The notes: generated by a model not told the origin, from the letters alone. A DNA stretch of 51,478 bases from Oscillospiraceae bacterium (GCA_021769525.1 JAETSQ010000014.1:1-51478); one strand, 5' to 3'; positions 7,224 to 15,499 are shown, counted from the stretch's first letter. Translations and numbers: made by a program.

Positions 7224-8999
7224 TCACTTCTCCCGCAGGGCCTCGGCCCGCCGGAAGTCCACCTCCACCAGGGCGGTCCGGTAGGGGTCATAGACCACCA
7301 TGCCGGGCCCCGCGCCGCCCGGCTTTTTTACGTTCCGCACGTGGGTATAGTCCACCGGCACCTTGGCCCCCACGGGACCGGCGGCCCCGGCCCCGGCGGC
7401 GGAGTTCACCGCGGCGATGACCGCCGCCTCCTCGATGGTGCGGTCGGGGATCTCCCGCGCGCCGTCGGCCACGACGATGACATGGGCGCCGTGGATCTTC
7501 TGGGTGTGGAGCCACAGGTCGTAGTTCTGGGCCTCCCGGAGGGTGAGCTGGTCGTTCTGGAGGTTGTTGCGTCCGCAGAGGATGAGGAAACCGTCGGAGG
7601 AGCGGTAACGGAGAGGCGGGAGCTTCACCGGGCGCTGCTTCTGCTTCTGCTCCCGGCGGAGATACCCCTGGCTCATCAGCTCCTCCCGGATGCCCTGGAG
7701 CTCTTCCTGGGAGGAAGCCCGCTCCAGCTCCGCGATGGCGGATCCCAGATAGATCAGCTCCTGCTCCCCCTTGGCGATGAGTTCCTGCAATTTCACCTCG
7801 GCAGTGGCGGCCTTCCGATACTCTGCGTAATATTTCTGTGCGTTTTTAGATGGCGTATAGGTCGGCTCCAGGGGGATCTCGATCTCCTCCCCCGTCTCGG
7901 AGAAGAAATTCTGGGCCCGCAGGACCCGATCCCCCCGCTCCATCCGGTAGAGGTTGGCGGAGATGATGTCCCCCCACTCCCGGTACTTCTGCCGGTCTCC
8001 GGTATCCAGCAGCTCCTGGCGCTGGTGGGTGAGCTTTCGGGCCAGGCGGTCCCGGAGGGTACAGAGGCTCTTGTGGAGCTGGGCGGTCTTCTGGCGCATC
8101 CGCTCCCGGCTGTCCCTCCCCTCGTAGAAGCGGTCCAGCAGGGCGCTGAAGCTCTCCGGGTGCTGGAGCTCATAATCCTCCGGATACTGCCGCAGGTCCA
8201 GGTAGGAAAATTCCACATATCTCCCCGCCGGGTCCTGCACCAGGGTGGGGGTCCCGCAGCCCTCCCCCAGGGCGGTGGCCACCGTCCCCAAAAAGAAGAC
8301 CAGCCGCTCCGTCTGCTGGGGGGTGAGCTGGGAGGGGGTCAGATCGGCGGAGCCGCAGACAAAGGCGCTCACCTCCCGGCAGACCAGGGGGGAAAGCCCT
8401 TCCGCCTGCTCCAGCACCGCCTTCCAGAGGGGGATGTCCCGTCCGGCCCGGATGGCAGCGGCCATCTCCTGGGGGGAAATCTCCAGGAGGCTCTTCTTGG
8501 ACTGGGCGGGAGGCGGGGTGTAGGTCATGCCGGGGAGGACCTGCCGCACCTCGCTGGTGACGAAGTCCACCCGCTTGGCGGCGTCGATGATCTTCCCCCC
8601 CTGGTCCACCAGGATGATGTTGCTGTGGCGGCCCATGATCTCGCAGATGAGGGAGGTCTCCACCTTATCCCCCAGCTCGTTCACCGTCTCGAAGACCAGG
8701 CGGAGGATCCGGTCCAGCCCCTGCTGCCGGGCCCGCAGCAGCTTGCCGCTGCCCAGGTGTTTTCGAAGCAGCATACAGAACATGGGGGCGGCCTTTGGGT
8801 TTTCCAGGCTCTGGGTGGTGAAGTGGACCTTGGGGGCGGTGGCATCGGCGGAAAGCAAGAGTTTCCGATTGGCACCATTCCCCCGGAGGGTGAGCACCAC
8901 CAGCTCCCGCCCCGGCTGGCTGATCTTATCGATCCGCGCCCCGGCCAGGGCGTTTATCTCCTGGGTGATCTTGTGGAGAAATCCTCCGTCAAAGGGCAT
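7224..8999 (-). CDS. rqcH: Ribosome quality control protein RqcH (NFACT family)
   Basis: A 591-residue homologue of eukaryotic Rqc2/NEMF, formerly annotated as a fibronectin-binding protein. It binds obstructed 50S subunits carrying nascent chains and recruits tRNA-Ala to add C-terminal Ala tails. The NFACT-N domain (about 1-200) contains the DR pair at D96-R97, matching the residues needed for tRNA recruitment in Bacillus RqcH. A central coiled coil spans about 290-440. The C-terminal NFACT-R domain has DLWLHTQKIHGAHVIV and ends near HVRNVKKPGGAGPGMV. AAAGGAACTGCCGCT precedes the ATG. It is a stand-alone gene flanked by repeats. Confidence 0.95.
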   Translation of the reverse strand: MPFDGGFLHKITQEINALAGARIDKISQPGRELVVLTLRGNGANRKLLLSADATAPKVHFTTQSLENPKAAPMFCMLLRKHLGSGKLLRARQQGLDRILRLVFETVNELGDKVETSLICEIMGRHSNIILVDQGGKIIDAAKRVDFVTSEVRQVLPGMTYTPPPAQSKKSLLEISPQEMAAAIRAGRDIPLWKAVLEQAEGLSPLVCREVSAFVCGSADLTPSQLTPQQTERLVFFLGTVATALGEGCGTPTLVQDPAGRYVEFSYLDLRQYPEDYELQHPESFSALLDRFYEGRDSRERMRQKTAQLHKSLCTLRDRLARKLTHQRQELLDTGDRQKYREWGDIISANLYRMERGDRVLRAQNFFSETGEEIEIPLEPTYTPSKNAQKYYAEYRKAATAEVKLQELIAKGEQELIYLGSAIAELERASSQEELQGIREELMSQGYLRREQKQKQRPVKLPPLRYRSSDGFLILCGRNNLQNDQLTLREAQNYDLWLHTQKIHGAHVIVVADGAREIPDRTIEEAAVIAAVNSAAGAGAAGPVGAKVPVDYTHVRNVKKPGGAGPGMVVYDPYRTALVEVDFRRAEALREK

Positions 9000-9340
9000 A
9001 GCGGCAGTTCCTTTCTTTCATCACATTATTACACTGACAAGGCGTATCCTTTTACAGCGCATCGATCCGCTTTTCGTGCGGGTTTACGCTTATTTTTCCT
9101 GCAAATTTTGCCTGGAATTTGGAAGAGCGCAGCCGGAATTCCAATCCGGCGGGGGATATTTTGGGCAAGATTTTATGGTAAAATTAACCGTTGAAAAAGG
9201 CAAAAATAGGGCTTTTTTCTGAAAAGGAAGATCCCTTTACAGGATTTCCTCAGGCACCTTTACACTTTTCCTTCTCCCCTTCTTCCCTTCCCCGTCGCCT
9301 TTCGCCTTCCCCCTCATTTATAATTCCATTGGCCGTTCTT
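9000..9340. other. Spacer upstream of rqcH
   Basis: No gene seen. The sequence is AT-richer (TTTTATGGTAAAATTAACC, pyrimidine run at 9240-9310). A perfect short inverted repeat CCGGAATTCCAATCCGG occurs near 9132-9148. No confident promoter. Confidence 0.35.
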
Positions 9341-9489
9341 CTTTTTGCTTCTTTTTCTTAATACTCGTTCAAAATGAAATATTTTCATTTTGAACACGCC
9401 CGCTTCGCGTGCTGGCATCGCTTCGCGCTGCCCCGTCTCATTGAAAATTCGCGAGCGAATTTCCTAATCTTTCGCAAGAAGAAAAAGAA
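9341..9489 (+). repeat. AT-hairpin repeat interrupted by a 109-base insert
   Basis: The two halves of the standard palindrome (TTGCTTCTTTTTCTT up to 9359, CTTTCGCAAGAAG from 9469) are separated by about 109 bases (9360-9468). The insert contains hairpin TTCAAAATG/CATTTTGAA, the block CGCCCGCTTCGCGTGCTGGC and GAAAATTCGCGAGCGAATTT. A related insert lies in the 16.5 kb copy. Confidence 0.88.
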
Positions 9490-9514
9490 GGCGGGGCCGG
9501 GCGGCAGCCCGGAT

Positions 9515-10282
9515 TCAGCAGGAGGCCAGCAGCACCTCCACGCCGGGGAGGGCTTCGGCCAGCCGGTCCCGGAGGGGGGGCATGGCGATGTTCTCGGTGG
9601 CGAAGTGCCCGGCGTCCATGAGGAGCAACCCCAGGCGGGCCGCCTCCAGGTACTCGTGGTGGCGGACGTCCCCGGTGATGTAGGCTTCGCACCCCAGGGC
9701 GCGGGCTTCCTCTATGCTGTCGGCGCCGGCCCCGCCGCAGACCGCCACCCGGCGGATGACCTCCGGCCCGGCCTCCGGCAGATGCCGCACAAAGCCGGGG
9801 CGTTGGCCCAGGGCCTCCTCCACCCAGCCGGAAAGCTCCTCCCGGCTCATGGCGCAGGGGAGGTCCCCGGCCAGGCCGAAGCGCCGCCCTTCCTCCTGGC
9901 CGGGGTGCTCCTCCCAAAGGGGAACGCAGTCCCGCAGCCCCAGGGCAGCGGCCAGGACATCGTTCACCCCGCCCGCCGCCATATCGTAGCAGGTGTGGGC
10001 GGAATAGACGGCGATCCCGCAGGAAGCGGCCTCGTAGGGGGGCTCCCCCGCCAGGAAGCGCTTCACCGGGTGGAAGATGATGGGGTGGTGGGTGACGATG
10101 AGCTCCGCCCCCAGGGCCTCCGCCTCCCGGATCACCGGGATGGTGGCGTCCAGGGCCACCAATATCTTTGTGACTGCCTGGCCGGGGTCCCCCACCAGCA
10201 GGCCGGAGTTGTCCCAATCCATCTGGGTCTCCAGCGGAGCGATCTGGTCCATGGCCTTAGCCGCGTCGGCAACGGTGTACAT
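9515..10282 (-). CDS. Nif3-like dinuclear metal centre protein (YqfO family)
   Basis: A 255-residue NIF3/DUF34 protein forming ring-shaped hexamers with a two-metal site. Metal ligands are visible in THHPIIFHP (residues about 64-72) and near the C-terminus in GDVRHHEYLEA and DAGHFATE. It lacks the PII-like insert found in longer YqfO proteins. Biochemical function is unsettled; older annotation as GTP cyclohydrolase type 2 is weakly supported. The trmK gene lies upstream on the same strand, which is the conserved Firmicute yqfN-yqfO pairing, here interrupted by a small gene and a hairpin repeat. Confidence 0.92.
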   Translation of the reverse strand: MYTVADAAKAMDQIAPLETQMDWDNSGLLVGDPGQAVTKILVALDATIPVIREAEALGAELIVTHHPIIFHPVKRFLAGEPPYEAASCGIAVYSAHTCYDMAAGGVNDVLAAALGLRDCVPLWEEHPGQEEGRRFGLAGDLPCAMSREELSGWVEEALGQRPGFVRHLPEAGPEVIRRVAVCGGAGADSIEEARALGCEAYITGDVRHHEYLEAARLGLLLMDAGHFATENIAMPPLRDRLAEALPGVEVLLASC

Positions 10283-10310
10283 CGTGTTTCCTCCCTCCGG
10301 ATCATGCTAA

Positions 10311-10445
10311 TCTGGGGTTTCACCCATCTTCGCGCTAAGAGCCTCGCTACGCTCGGTTGCGCTCCGAAACGCGCCTGCGGGCGCAGAGCCCCCACTTCTT
10401 TTTCTTTTCACGAGAAAAGAAAAAGAAGCAAAAAGAAAAGCGGCC
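10311..10445 (-). repeat. AT-hairpin repeat with extended GC arm (module E)
   Basis: AT palindrome 10395-10428 (CTTCTTTTTCTTTTC / GAAAAGAAAAAGAAG). The neighbouring GC hairpin, normally about 17 bases, has its loop expanded by CGCGCTAAGAGCCTCGCTAC and GCTCGGTTGCGCTCCGAAAC. The same expansion occurs at 16405-16490. It separates the Nif3 gene from the small upstream gene. Confidence 0.85.
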
Positions 10446-10501
10446 AAATTTTGCAATACAGCAGCTTTCCCCTCAAACTTGCTGCGGTTCGACCACTCCA
10501 A

Positions 10502-10942
10502 CTACTTGTAAAATTCCACCGGCTTGTACCGCTCCAGCCCATCCACGGCGGCAGTATCGTAGAATTTCCGGAAGACCGAGCGGCACTCCTCCCAGGAGCA
10601 GACACGCTCCACCAGCCGGGAGCCGCTCCCCTCCCGGACGGAGACCTGGAGGACAAAGCCGTCCCCCCGGTTGGAGGGGGTGGTCTGGACAAAGAAAACA
10701 TCCTGCCGGGGCTCCCCCGCCGAGAGGACCACGAACTGGTCCCCATCGGTGAGCATCTCCCGCAAGGCGCTTTCTACCGGCTCCCAGGTGTCGATGCTCC
10801 GCTCTCCGTTCTGGGTGGAGAGCATCCGGGGTGCCGGACAGACAGGCTGCCGGAACCGCACCTGGGTGGTGGTCTCTGCCCGCGCCTGGGCGTAACTCTT
10901 ATCGGCTTCGGTCCGCTCCCGCTTTTTCCGGTTAAAAAACAT
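10502..10942 (-). CDS. Hypothetical protein downstream of trmK
   Basis: A 146-residue soluble protein that I do not recognise. It begins with a basic segment (FFNRKKRERTEADKSYAQA). The rest is mixed alpha/beta with strands such as QFVVLSAGEPRQDVFFVQTT and GFVLQVSVREG, and ends in ERYKPVEFYK. No signal peptide, membrane segment or catalytic motif is evident. Its start overlaps the 3' end of trmK by 11 bases, so it is translated from the same message and is very likely a genuine gene. Function unknown. Confidence 0.75.
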   Translation of the reverse strand: MFFNRKKRERTEADKSYAQARAETTTQVRFRQPVCPAPRMLSTQNGERSIDTWEPVESALREMLTDGDQFVVLSAGEPRQDVFFVQTTPSNRGDGFVLQVSVREGSGSRLVERVCSWEECRSVFRKFYDTAAVDGLERYKPVEFYK

Positions 10943-11648
10943 CGCTGTTATCCCCTCCGTTTATTTTTCCGCTGATGATGGCTGCCCTCTCCCGCAGCTC
11001 CCCGGCTCTGGCCCGGTCTCCGGCCTCCCCGGTCCGTTCCAGCCCGGCGGCGATCTTTTTAAGTTCCCGCACAAGATCTTCGGCGTAGCGGCGGCTGTCC
11101 GCGTCCTTTCCGGGGTCCACCTTTCCCAGGCAGCATTCCCAGGCCGGGTGGCTCGTCACCTCCCCGGTATAGATTACTTCCAGCACCGTATAGACCCGGC
11201 CGGCGGCGGTGCAGCATTCCTCCCGGCGGATGGCAAAGCCGTTGTCCCACAGCCACTGCCGCAGCCGCTCCGCTTTGGTCATGGGCTGGAGCAGGTAGAC
11301 GATGCCGGGCGTTTCCCGGTAGGCCCAGCTTTCCAGAATATGGAGGATGGTCTCTCCGCCCATCCCGGCGATGACCACCGTCCCCAGCTCCGCCGGTCCG
11401 ATGCCCTCCAGGCCGTCGGTGAGGCAGAATTTTATCTTATCCCCCAGGCCCCGGCCCTCTGCCTCCCGGCGGGCCTTTTCCAGGGGCCGTATATGGATCT
11501 CGGTGGCGATGCCCCGCTCCGCCTTTCCCCCCTCTACCAGGGCGCAGATCAAAAAGCCGTGGTCGGCGCCCACATCGACGGCCAGCTTGCAGGGGGGAGC
11601 CATTTCATACAGGAGGGCAAGGCGGGGGTCCAGCTCTTTCTTTTTCAA
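10932..11648 (-). CDS. trmK: tRNA (adenine-22-N1)-methyltransferase
   Basis: A 238-residue SAM-dependent methyltransferase of the TrmK (YqfN) family, which makes m1A22 in the D-loop of bacterial tRNAs. Motif I reads AVDVGADHGFL, and VVIAGMGGETI matches the conserved GMGG segment of the family. LLQPMTKAERLRQWLWDNGF is also characteristic. The C-terminal part (about 165-235) is the helical coiled-coil tail seen in TrmK structures. The gene overlaps the upstream gene by 4 bases (ATGA type) and the downstream gene by 11, giving a tightly coupled operon. Confidence 0.93.
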   Translation of the reverse strand: MKKKELDPRLALLYEMAPPCKLAVDVGADHGFLICALVEGGKAERGIATEIHIRPLEKARREAEGRGLGDKIKFCLTDGLEGIGPAELGTVVIAGMGGETILHILESWAYRETPGIVYLLQPMTKAERLRQWLWDNGFAIRREECCTAAGRVYTVLEVIYTGEVTSHPAWECCLGKVDPGKDADSRRYAEDLVRELKKIAAGLERTGEAGDRARAGELRERAAIISGKINGGDNSDVF

Positions 11649-12346
11649 ACCGGCTCCCCCATCTCCCCCACCACCTCCAGCAGCTTCCGGTAGCTTTCCT
11701 CGGTCACCGCTCCGTAGAGGGCCTGGGGCTCCCCCTCCCCCCGGAAGGACATCAGGGCCAGGAGGTTATCCGGGGCGTTTTGGTAGAGGGTGATCTCCAT
11801 CTCGCTGCACCAGTTCTTCAGGGCAAAGGGGAGCTTTGTCAGCCCGGAAGAGAGCACCGCCTTTTCCTCCTGGGTGTACCAGTAGAACTCCTGGGGTTCC
11901 CAGGGGAAGGTGAAGGCCGCCTCGTAGGCCAGGGCGGCGGCAAAGAACTCGGTGGTGCTGCCGGCGCAGAGGTCCCAGTCGCCGGCGTCCTTGGCCCAAA
12001 GCTGCCAGCTCCCCTGATCCCGTCGCCCGTAGGAGACATAGACCGGCGGGTCGGGCCTTTCCAGGTCCTCCCGCAGAATCCCGGCAAAACAGACCCCTTG
12101 GTTTTCCACCAGCAAGATGAGGGCGTCGGTCTTCCCCAGCCAGGTCCATTTTTCATACTGCTCCGGCAGCACCCAGTTATCCTGGACGTGATGGAAGGCC
12201 TCGGTTTTGGCGGCGGTGCGGTAAAACTCCTCCACCGCCTGGGGCAGGACTCCGAACCGGCCTCGCATGGCCTCAATCTCCGGCTCCCCGCACCCCCGGA
12301 GGGTGTCGATGCCGTACAGGGGCTTTATTCGCGATAGATAGTCCAT
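11645..12346 (-). CDS. SMI1/KNR4 (SUKH)-like protein
   Basis: A 233-residue soluble protein. The layout CGEPEIEAMRGRFGVLPQA...EEFYRTAA...LPEQY fits the SUKH/SMI1-KNR4 fold: an N-terminal helix, a Pro-led LPxxxxxFY segment and aromatic strands. SUKH proteins are often immunity proteins against secreted nuclease toxins, but this one sits in an operon with trmK and has no toxin neighbour, so immunity is not supported by context. ATG at 12346 follows GGGGGAAAGACC; a longer frame begins at 12370. The stop overlaps the trmK start. The family call is moderate. Confidence 0.6.
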   Translation of the reverse strand: MDYLSRIKPLYGIDTLRGCGEPEIEAMRGRFGVLPQAVEEFYRTAAKTEAFHHVQDNWVLPEQYEKWTWLGKTDALILLVENQGVCFAGILREDLERPDPPVYVSYGRRDQGSWQLWAKDAGDWDLCAGSTTEFFAAALAYEAAFTFPWEPQEFYWYTQEEKAVLSSGLTKLPFALKNWCSEMEITLYQNAPDNLLALMSFRGEGEPQALYGAVTEESYRKLLEVVGEMGEPV

Positions 12347-12377
12347 GGTCTTTCCCCCTTCCCCAGGCAATTTCTAT

Positions 12378-12393
12378 TGTTCCACGTGAAACA
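12378..12393. promoter_or_regulatory. parS: parS site 1
   Basis: TGTTCCACGTGAAACA differs at one base from the ParB-binding consensus TGTTTCACGTGAAACA. It lies 31 bases upstream of the SUKH-like gene, on the origin-proximal left arm. Confidence 0.92.
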
Positions 12394-12446
12394 AGGAGTT
12401 CAAGCCGTGCAGCTTCTGGGTTCGCCTGCTGCGTTGAAAATACTTT

Positions 12447-12523
12447 GGTCGTTCTTCTTTTTGCTTCTTTTTCTTCTTTCGCAAGAAGAAAAAGAAGTGG
12501 GGGCTGGGGTGAAACCCCAGATT
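12447..12523 (+). repeat. AT/GC hairpin repeat downstream of serS
   Basis: AT palindrome 12464-12497 with TTTCGCAAG centre, then GC hairpin CTGGGGT-GAA-ACCCCAG (12504-12520). It begins four bases past the serS stop codon (minus strand) and is placed to act as its terminator. Confidence 0.88.
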
Positions 12524-12526
12524 AGC

Positions 12527-13822
12527 CTATTTCTCCGGCGGCACCAGCGCCTCCTGGCCGCCCATGTAGGGCCGCAGAGCCTCCGGGATGCGAACGGAGC
12601 CGTCCGCCTGGAGGTTGTTTTCCAGGAAGGCGATGAGCATACGGGGCGGGGCCACCACGGTGTTATTGAGGGTGTGGGCGAAGTACAGCTCCTTACTCCC
12701 CTCCTTGCGGACCCGGATGCCCAAGCGGCGGGCCTGGGCGTCCCCCAGGTTGGAGCAGGACCCCACCTCAAAGTACTTCTGCTGCCGGGGGCTCCAGGCC
12801 TCCACGTCGCAGGACTTCACCTTCAGGTCGGCCAGGTCGCCGGAGCAGCACTCCAGGGTGCGCACCGGGATGTCCAGGGTGCGGAAGAAATCCACCGTGT
12901 TCTGCCACAGCCTGTCGTACCAGGCCATGCTGTCCTCCGGCTTGCAGACCACGATCATCTCCTGCTTTTCAAACTGATGGATGCGGTACACCCCCCGCTC
13001 CTCGATGCCGTGGGCCCCCACCTCCTTGCGGAAACAGGGGGAATAGCTGGTGAGGGTCTGGGGCAGGGAGGCCTCGTCGTTGATGGTGTCGATGAATTTG
13101 CCGATCATAGAGTGCTCCGAGGTGCCGATGAGGTAGAGGTCCTCCCCCTCGATCTTATACATCATGTTTTCCATCTCGGCAAAGCTCATCACGCCCTTCA
13201 CCACGTCGCTGCGGATCATGAAGGGGGGGATGTAGTAGGTGAAGCCCCGGCCGATCATAAAGTCCCTGGCATAGGAGAGGATGGAGGAGTGCAGGCGGGC
13301 GATGTCCCCCTTCAGGTAGTAGAAACCGTTGCCGGAGGTGCGCCGGGCGCTGTCCAGGTCGATGCCGTCCAGGCTCTCCATGATCTCCACGTGGTAGGGC
13401 ACCGGGAAATCCGGCGTCACCGGCTCCCCGAACCGCTCTATCTCCACGTTTTCGCTGTCGTCCCGGCCGATGGGCACCGAGGGGTCGATGATGTTGGGGA
13501 TCACCATCATCCGCTTCTTCACTTCCTCGGCGTAAACCTTTTCGTCCTCCTCCAGCTTCGCCATCTCGTCGGCCATGGCCTTCACCTGGGCCTTGGCGGC
13601 CTCCGCCTCCTCCTTCTTGCCCTGGGCCATCAGGCCGCCGATCTGCTTGGAGATGACGTTGCGCTGGTTGCGCAGCTCGTCGCACCGGGTCTTGGCCGCC
13701 CGGTACTTTTTGTCCAGCTCGATGACCTCGTCCACCAGGGGGAGCTTGTCCTCCTGGAACTTCTTGCGGATATTCTCCTTTACGACCTCCGGGTTGTTGC
13801 GCACAAATTTCATATCCAGCAT
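12527..13822 (-). CDS. serS: Seryl-tRNA synthetase
   Basis: A 431-residue class II aminoacyl-tRNA synthetase charging tRNA-Ser with serine. The N-terminal MLDMKFVRNNPEVVKENIRK begins the long antiparallel coiled-coil arm (about 30-105) that reads the tRNA-Ser extra arm. Motif 2 is visible as CFRKEVGAHG...YRIHQFEKQE. The C-terminal motif 3 region contains APPRMLIAFLENN. The length is typical. No T-box leader is visible upstream; the leader instead carries an AT-rich palindrome and a GC repeat. Confidence 0.97.
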   Translation of the reverse strand: MLDMKFVRNNPEVVKENIRKKFQEDKLPLVDEVIELDKKYRAAKTRCDELRNQRNVISKQIGGLMAQGKKEEAEAAKAQVKAMADEMAKLEEDEKVYAEEVKKRMMVIPNIIDPSVPIGRDDSENVEIERFGEPVTPDFPVPYHVEIMESLDGIDLDSARRTSGNGFYYLKGDIARLHSSILSYARDFMIGRGFTYYIPPFMIRSDVVKGVMSFAEMENMMYKIEGEDLYLIGTSEHSMIGKFIDTINDEASLPQTLTSYSPCFRKEVGAHGIEERGVYRIHQFEKQEMIVVCKPEDSMAWYDRLWQNTVDFFRTLDIPVRTLECCSGDLADLKVKSCDVEAWSPRQQKYFEVGSCSNLGDAQARRLGIRVRKEGSKELYFAHTLNNTVVAPPRMLIAFLENNLQADGSVRIPEALRPYMGGQEALVPPEK

Positions 13823-13845
13823 AGTGATACTGCTCCTTTATCGAA

Positions 13846-13910
13846 GTTTCTTTTTTTCCTTTTTTTCTTGCAAAAGAAAAAAAGGAAACGAAAAAAAGAA
13901 TGACCAAATC
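13846..13910. repeat. AT-hairpin repeat variant upstream of serS
   Basis: Palindrome GTTTCTTTTTTTCC...GGAAAC with centre TTGCAAAAG, followed by the usual tail GAAAAAAAGAATGACCAAA. A divergent but recognisable member of the family. Confidence 0.8.
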
Positions 13911-14019
13911 TATTTATACAGAAATTGCAGACGAAAGGCCGTCGAATCGACCAAATGCCAATATAGATGAGCAGGCAGCTTCGCTGTGTTTCTTTCCTCG
14001 ACAGGGGAGGCCTAGGGGA

Positions 14020-14162
14020 AACCCCTCCGTCAGCTTTCAGCTGACACCTCCCCTTTCAGGGGAGGCTCTGGCGGGAGCGCAAAGCCATCCGTTCTGCCAA
14101 AGGCTCCCCTGAAAGGGGAAGCTGGCATTTCCCGAAGGGAAATGCCTGAGGGGTTTTCCCCT
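14020..14162. repeat. GC hairpin repeat family C, copy 1
   Basis: Nested inverted repeats: AACCCCTC...GAGGGGTT as outer arms, inside which lie CTCCCCTTTCAGGGGAG twice and GGCATTTCCC/GGGAAATGCC. Related copies lie at 17075, 35068, 39118 and 45113. Confidence 0.85.
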
Positions 14163-14166
14163 GCTG

Positions 14167-15054
14167 TCAGGCGAACGGTCCCCCTGTCAGCTTTTCCGCC
14201 AGCCGGGAGAGGTCCCCTGGGGAGAAGAACTCGATCTCCAGCATTCCGCCGGTGCCCGTGCCCGTCTTGCGGATGCGGACCTTTCTCCCCATGGCCTCCC
14301 CCAGGCTGATCTCCATCTCCCGGCAGCCGCTGTCCCCCCAGGCGCTCTCTTCCCTGGGGGCTTTTTCCGGGGCGGCGGGCTTTTCCTTAGGCGCCTTCTG
14401 CTGGGCGGCCAGCTTTTCCAACTGCCGCACCGTCAGGCCGGACTTTACCGCTTCCTCCGCCAGGCTGTCCATCAGCTCCGGGCCTTCCAGCCCCGCCAGC
14501 ACCCTGGCATGGCCGGGGCTCAATTCCCCCTTTTCCAACAGCTTCTTTGCTCCGGGGGAAAGGTTCAGGATACGCAGGGCGTTGGCGATCACCGGGCGGG
14601 ATTTTCCCATCCGCCGGGCTACCTGCTCCTGGGTCAGGCCGTAGGTGTCCATCAGGGCGCGGTAGCCCATAGCCTCCTCCAGGATGGTCAGATCCTCCCG
14701 CTGGAGGTTTTCGATGAGGGCCAGTTCCATCACCTTGTCGTCCCCGGCCTCCACCACTACGGCAGGGATCTCCGAAAGGCCCGCCATCCGGGAGGCCCTC
14801 CACCGCCGCTCTCCGGCGATGATCTGGTAACTGCCCCCCGGCAGGGAGCGCACTACGATAGGCTGCAGCACCCCGTGCTCCCGTATGGAATCCGCCAGCT
14901 CGCTGAGGGCCGTCTGGTCAAAGCGGTCCCGCGGCTGGTCCTTGTTGGGCTCGATGGCAGCGATGCGCAGACTCATCAGCCCCTCCCCTACCTGGGCGTC
15001 GTTATCCAGGAACAGGGCGTCCAACCCCTTGCCCAGTCCTCCTTTTTTTGCCAT
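14167..15054 (-). CDS. parB: Chromosome partitioning protein ParB (Spo0J)
   Basis: A 295-residue CTP-dependent DNA-sliding clamp that loads at parS and organises the origin with ParA. The N-terminal GLGKGLDALF is the ParA-stimulating peptide typical of ParB. Within the CTPase domain, IIAGERRWRAS holds the GERR motif. A helix-turn-helix (about 145-165, YGLTQEQVARRMGKSRPVIANAL) reads parS, and the C-terminal part dimerises after a Lys/Pro/Glu-rich linker. It is transcribed with parA, but a lipoprotein gene lies between them. Start ATG follows GAGAGGAGA. Confidence 0.96.
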   Translation of the reverse strand: MAKKGGLGKGLDALFLDNDAQVGEGLMSLRIAAIEPNKDQPRDRFDQTALSELADSIREHGVLQPIVVRSLPGGSYQIIAGERRWRASRMAGLSEIPAVVVEAGDDKVMELALIENLQREDLTILEEAMGYRALMDTYGLTQEQVARRMGKSRPVIANALRILNLSPGAKKLLEKGELSPGHARVLAGLEGPELMDSLAEEAVKSGLTVRQLEKLAAQQKAPKEKPAAPEKAPREESAWGDSGCREMEISLGEAMGRKVRIRKTGTGTGGMLEIEFFSPGDLSRLAEKLTGGPFA

Positions 15055-15102
15055 ACCGGGTATTCTCCTCTCTCTTTTCTTTTGTTGTTCCTCTTTCTTT
15101 TG

Positions 15103-15483
15103 TTATTCCTCCGCCAAGAATTTCTCTCCGTCGGCCACCGTCAAATAGATAAAATTTTCGGAACCCTCCGCCTGAAAGGTGAGGGTGTTTTTCTCCGCCC
15201 GGAAGTAATTTTTCCAGCTCTTTCCCGCTCCCTCGTCGGTGATGCAGAGGGTATCCCCCTCCAGGGCCCAAGTCCCCATTCCAATGTAGCTGCTCAGGGA
15301 GCCTTCATAATAGGTGAAGGTGCCGTCCTCTTCCAGCCGGATGGTAAAGTCCCCGCCAAAACCTTCCTTCTTGTACCGGAAGGCCTTACCGGCGATGTCC
15401 TCCGGCCGGACCTGTCGGGAGCACCCTGCCAGCAGCAGAACTGCCGCCAGGAGGGCGATACACAGCCGCTTGCGCTTTTTCAT
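15103..15483 (-). CDS. Small lipoprotein of unknown function between parA and parB
   Basis: A 126-residue protein with a lipoprotein signal peptide: basic MKKRKR, hydrophobic ALLAAVLLLAG and the lipobox Cys at residue 21 (LLAGC). The mature part is predicted all-beta (GDFTIRLEEDGTFTYYEG, MGTWALEGDTLCITD), resembling small beta-barrel lipoproteins that sense or bind envelope ligands. I do not recognise a named family. AAAGGAGGCAGCG precedes the ATG. Its position inside the par operon is unusual, because parA and parB normally adjoin. Co-transcription with parA is likely. Confidence 0.85.
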   Translation of the reverse strand: MKKRKRLCIALLAAVLLLAGCSRQVRPEDIAGKAFRYKKEGFGGDFTIRLEEDGTFTYYEGSLSSYIGMGTWALEGDTLCITDEGAGKSWKNYFRAEKNTLTFQAEGSENFIYLTVADGEKFLAEE

Positions 15484-15499
15484 CGCTGCCTCCTTTTAT

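Noticed and set aside
7341-9194. A 617-codon plus-strand frame antisense to rqcH
   Set aside because: It mirrors the real gene in the opposite strand; high GC codon use leaves few stops. No ribosome-binding site, and the protein is low-complexity Gly/Leu/His-rich.
12530-12600. Possible frameshift near the serS 3' end because several frames overlap there
   Set aside because: The serS frame continues uninterrupted to a normal family C-terminus.
12377-13903. A 508-codon plus-strand frame antisense to serS
   Set aside because: Starts inside a parS site and consists of His/Val/Leu-rich nonsense; serS on the other strand is unambiguous.
13995-14165. Possible CRISPR array because of repeated palindromes
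   Set aside because: The units differ in length and order, spacers are not uniform and no cas genes are present; these are shuffled intergenic hairpin bricks.
13823-14166. T-box leader for serS
   Set aside because: No specifier loop, AGGGTGG T-box sequence or antiterminator could be found; only hairpin repeats are present.
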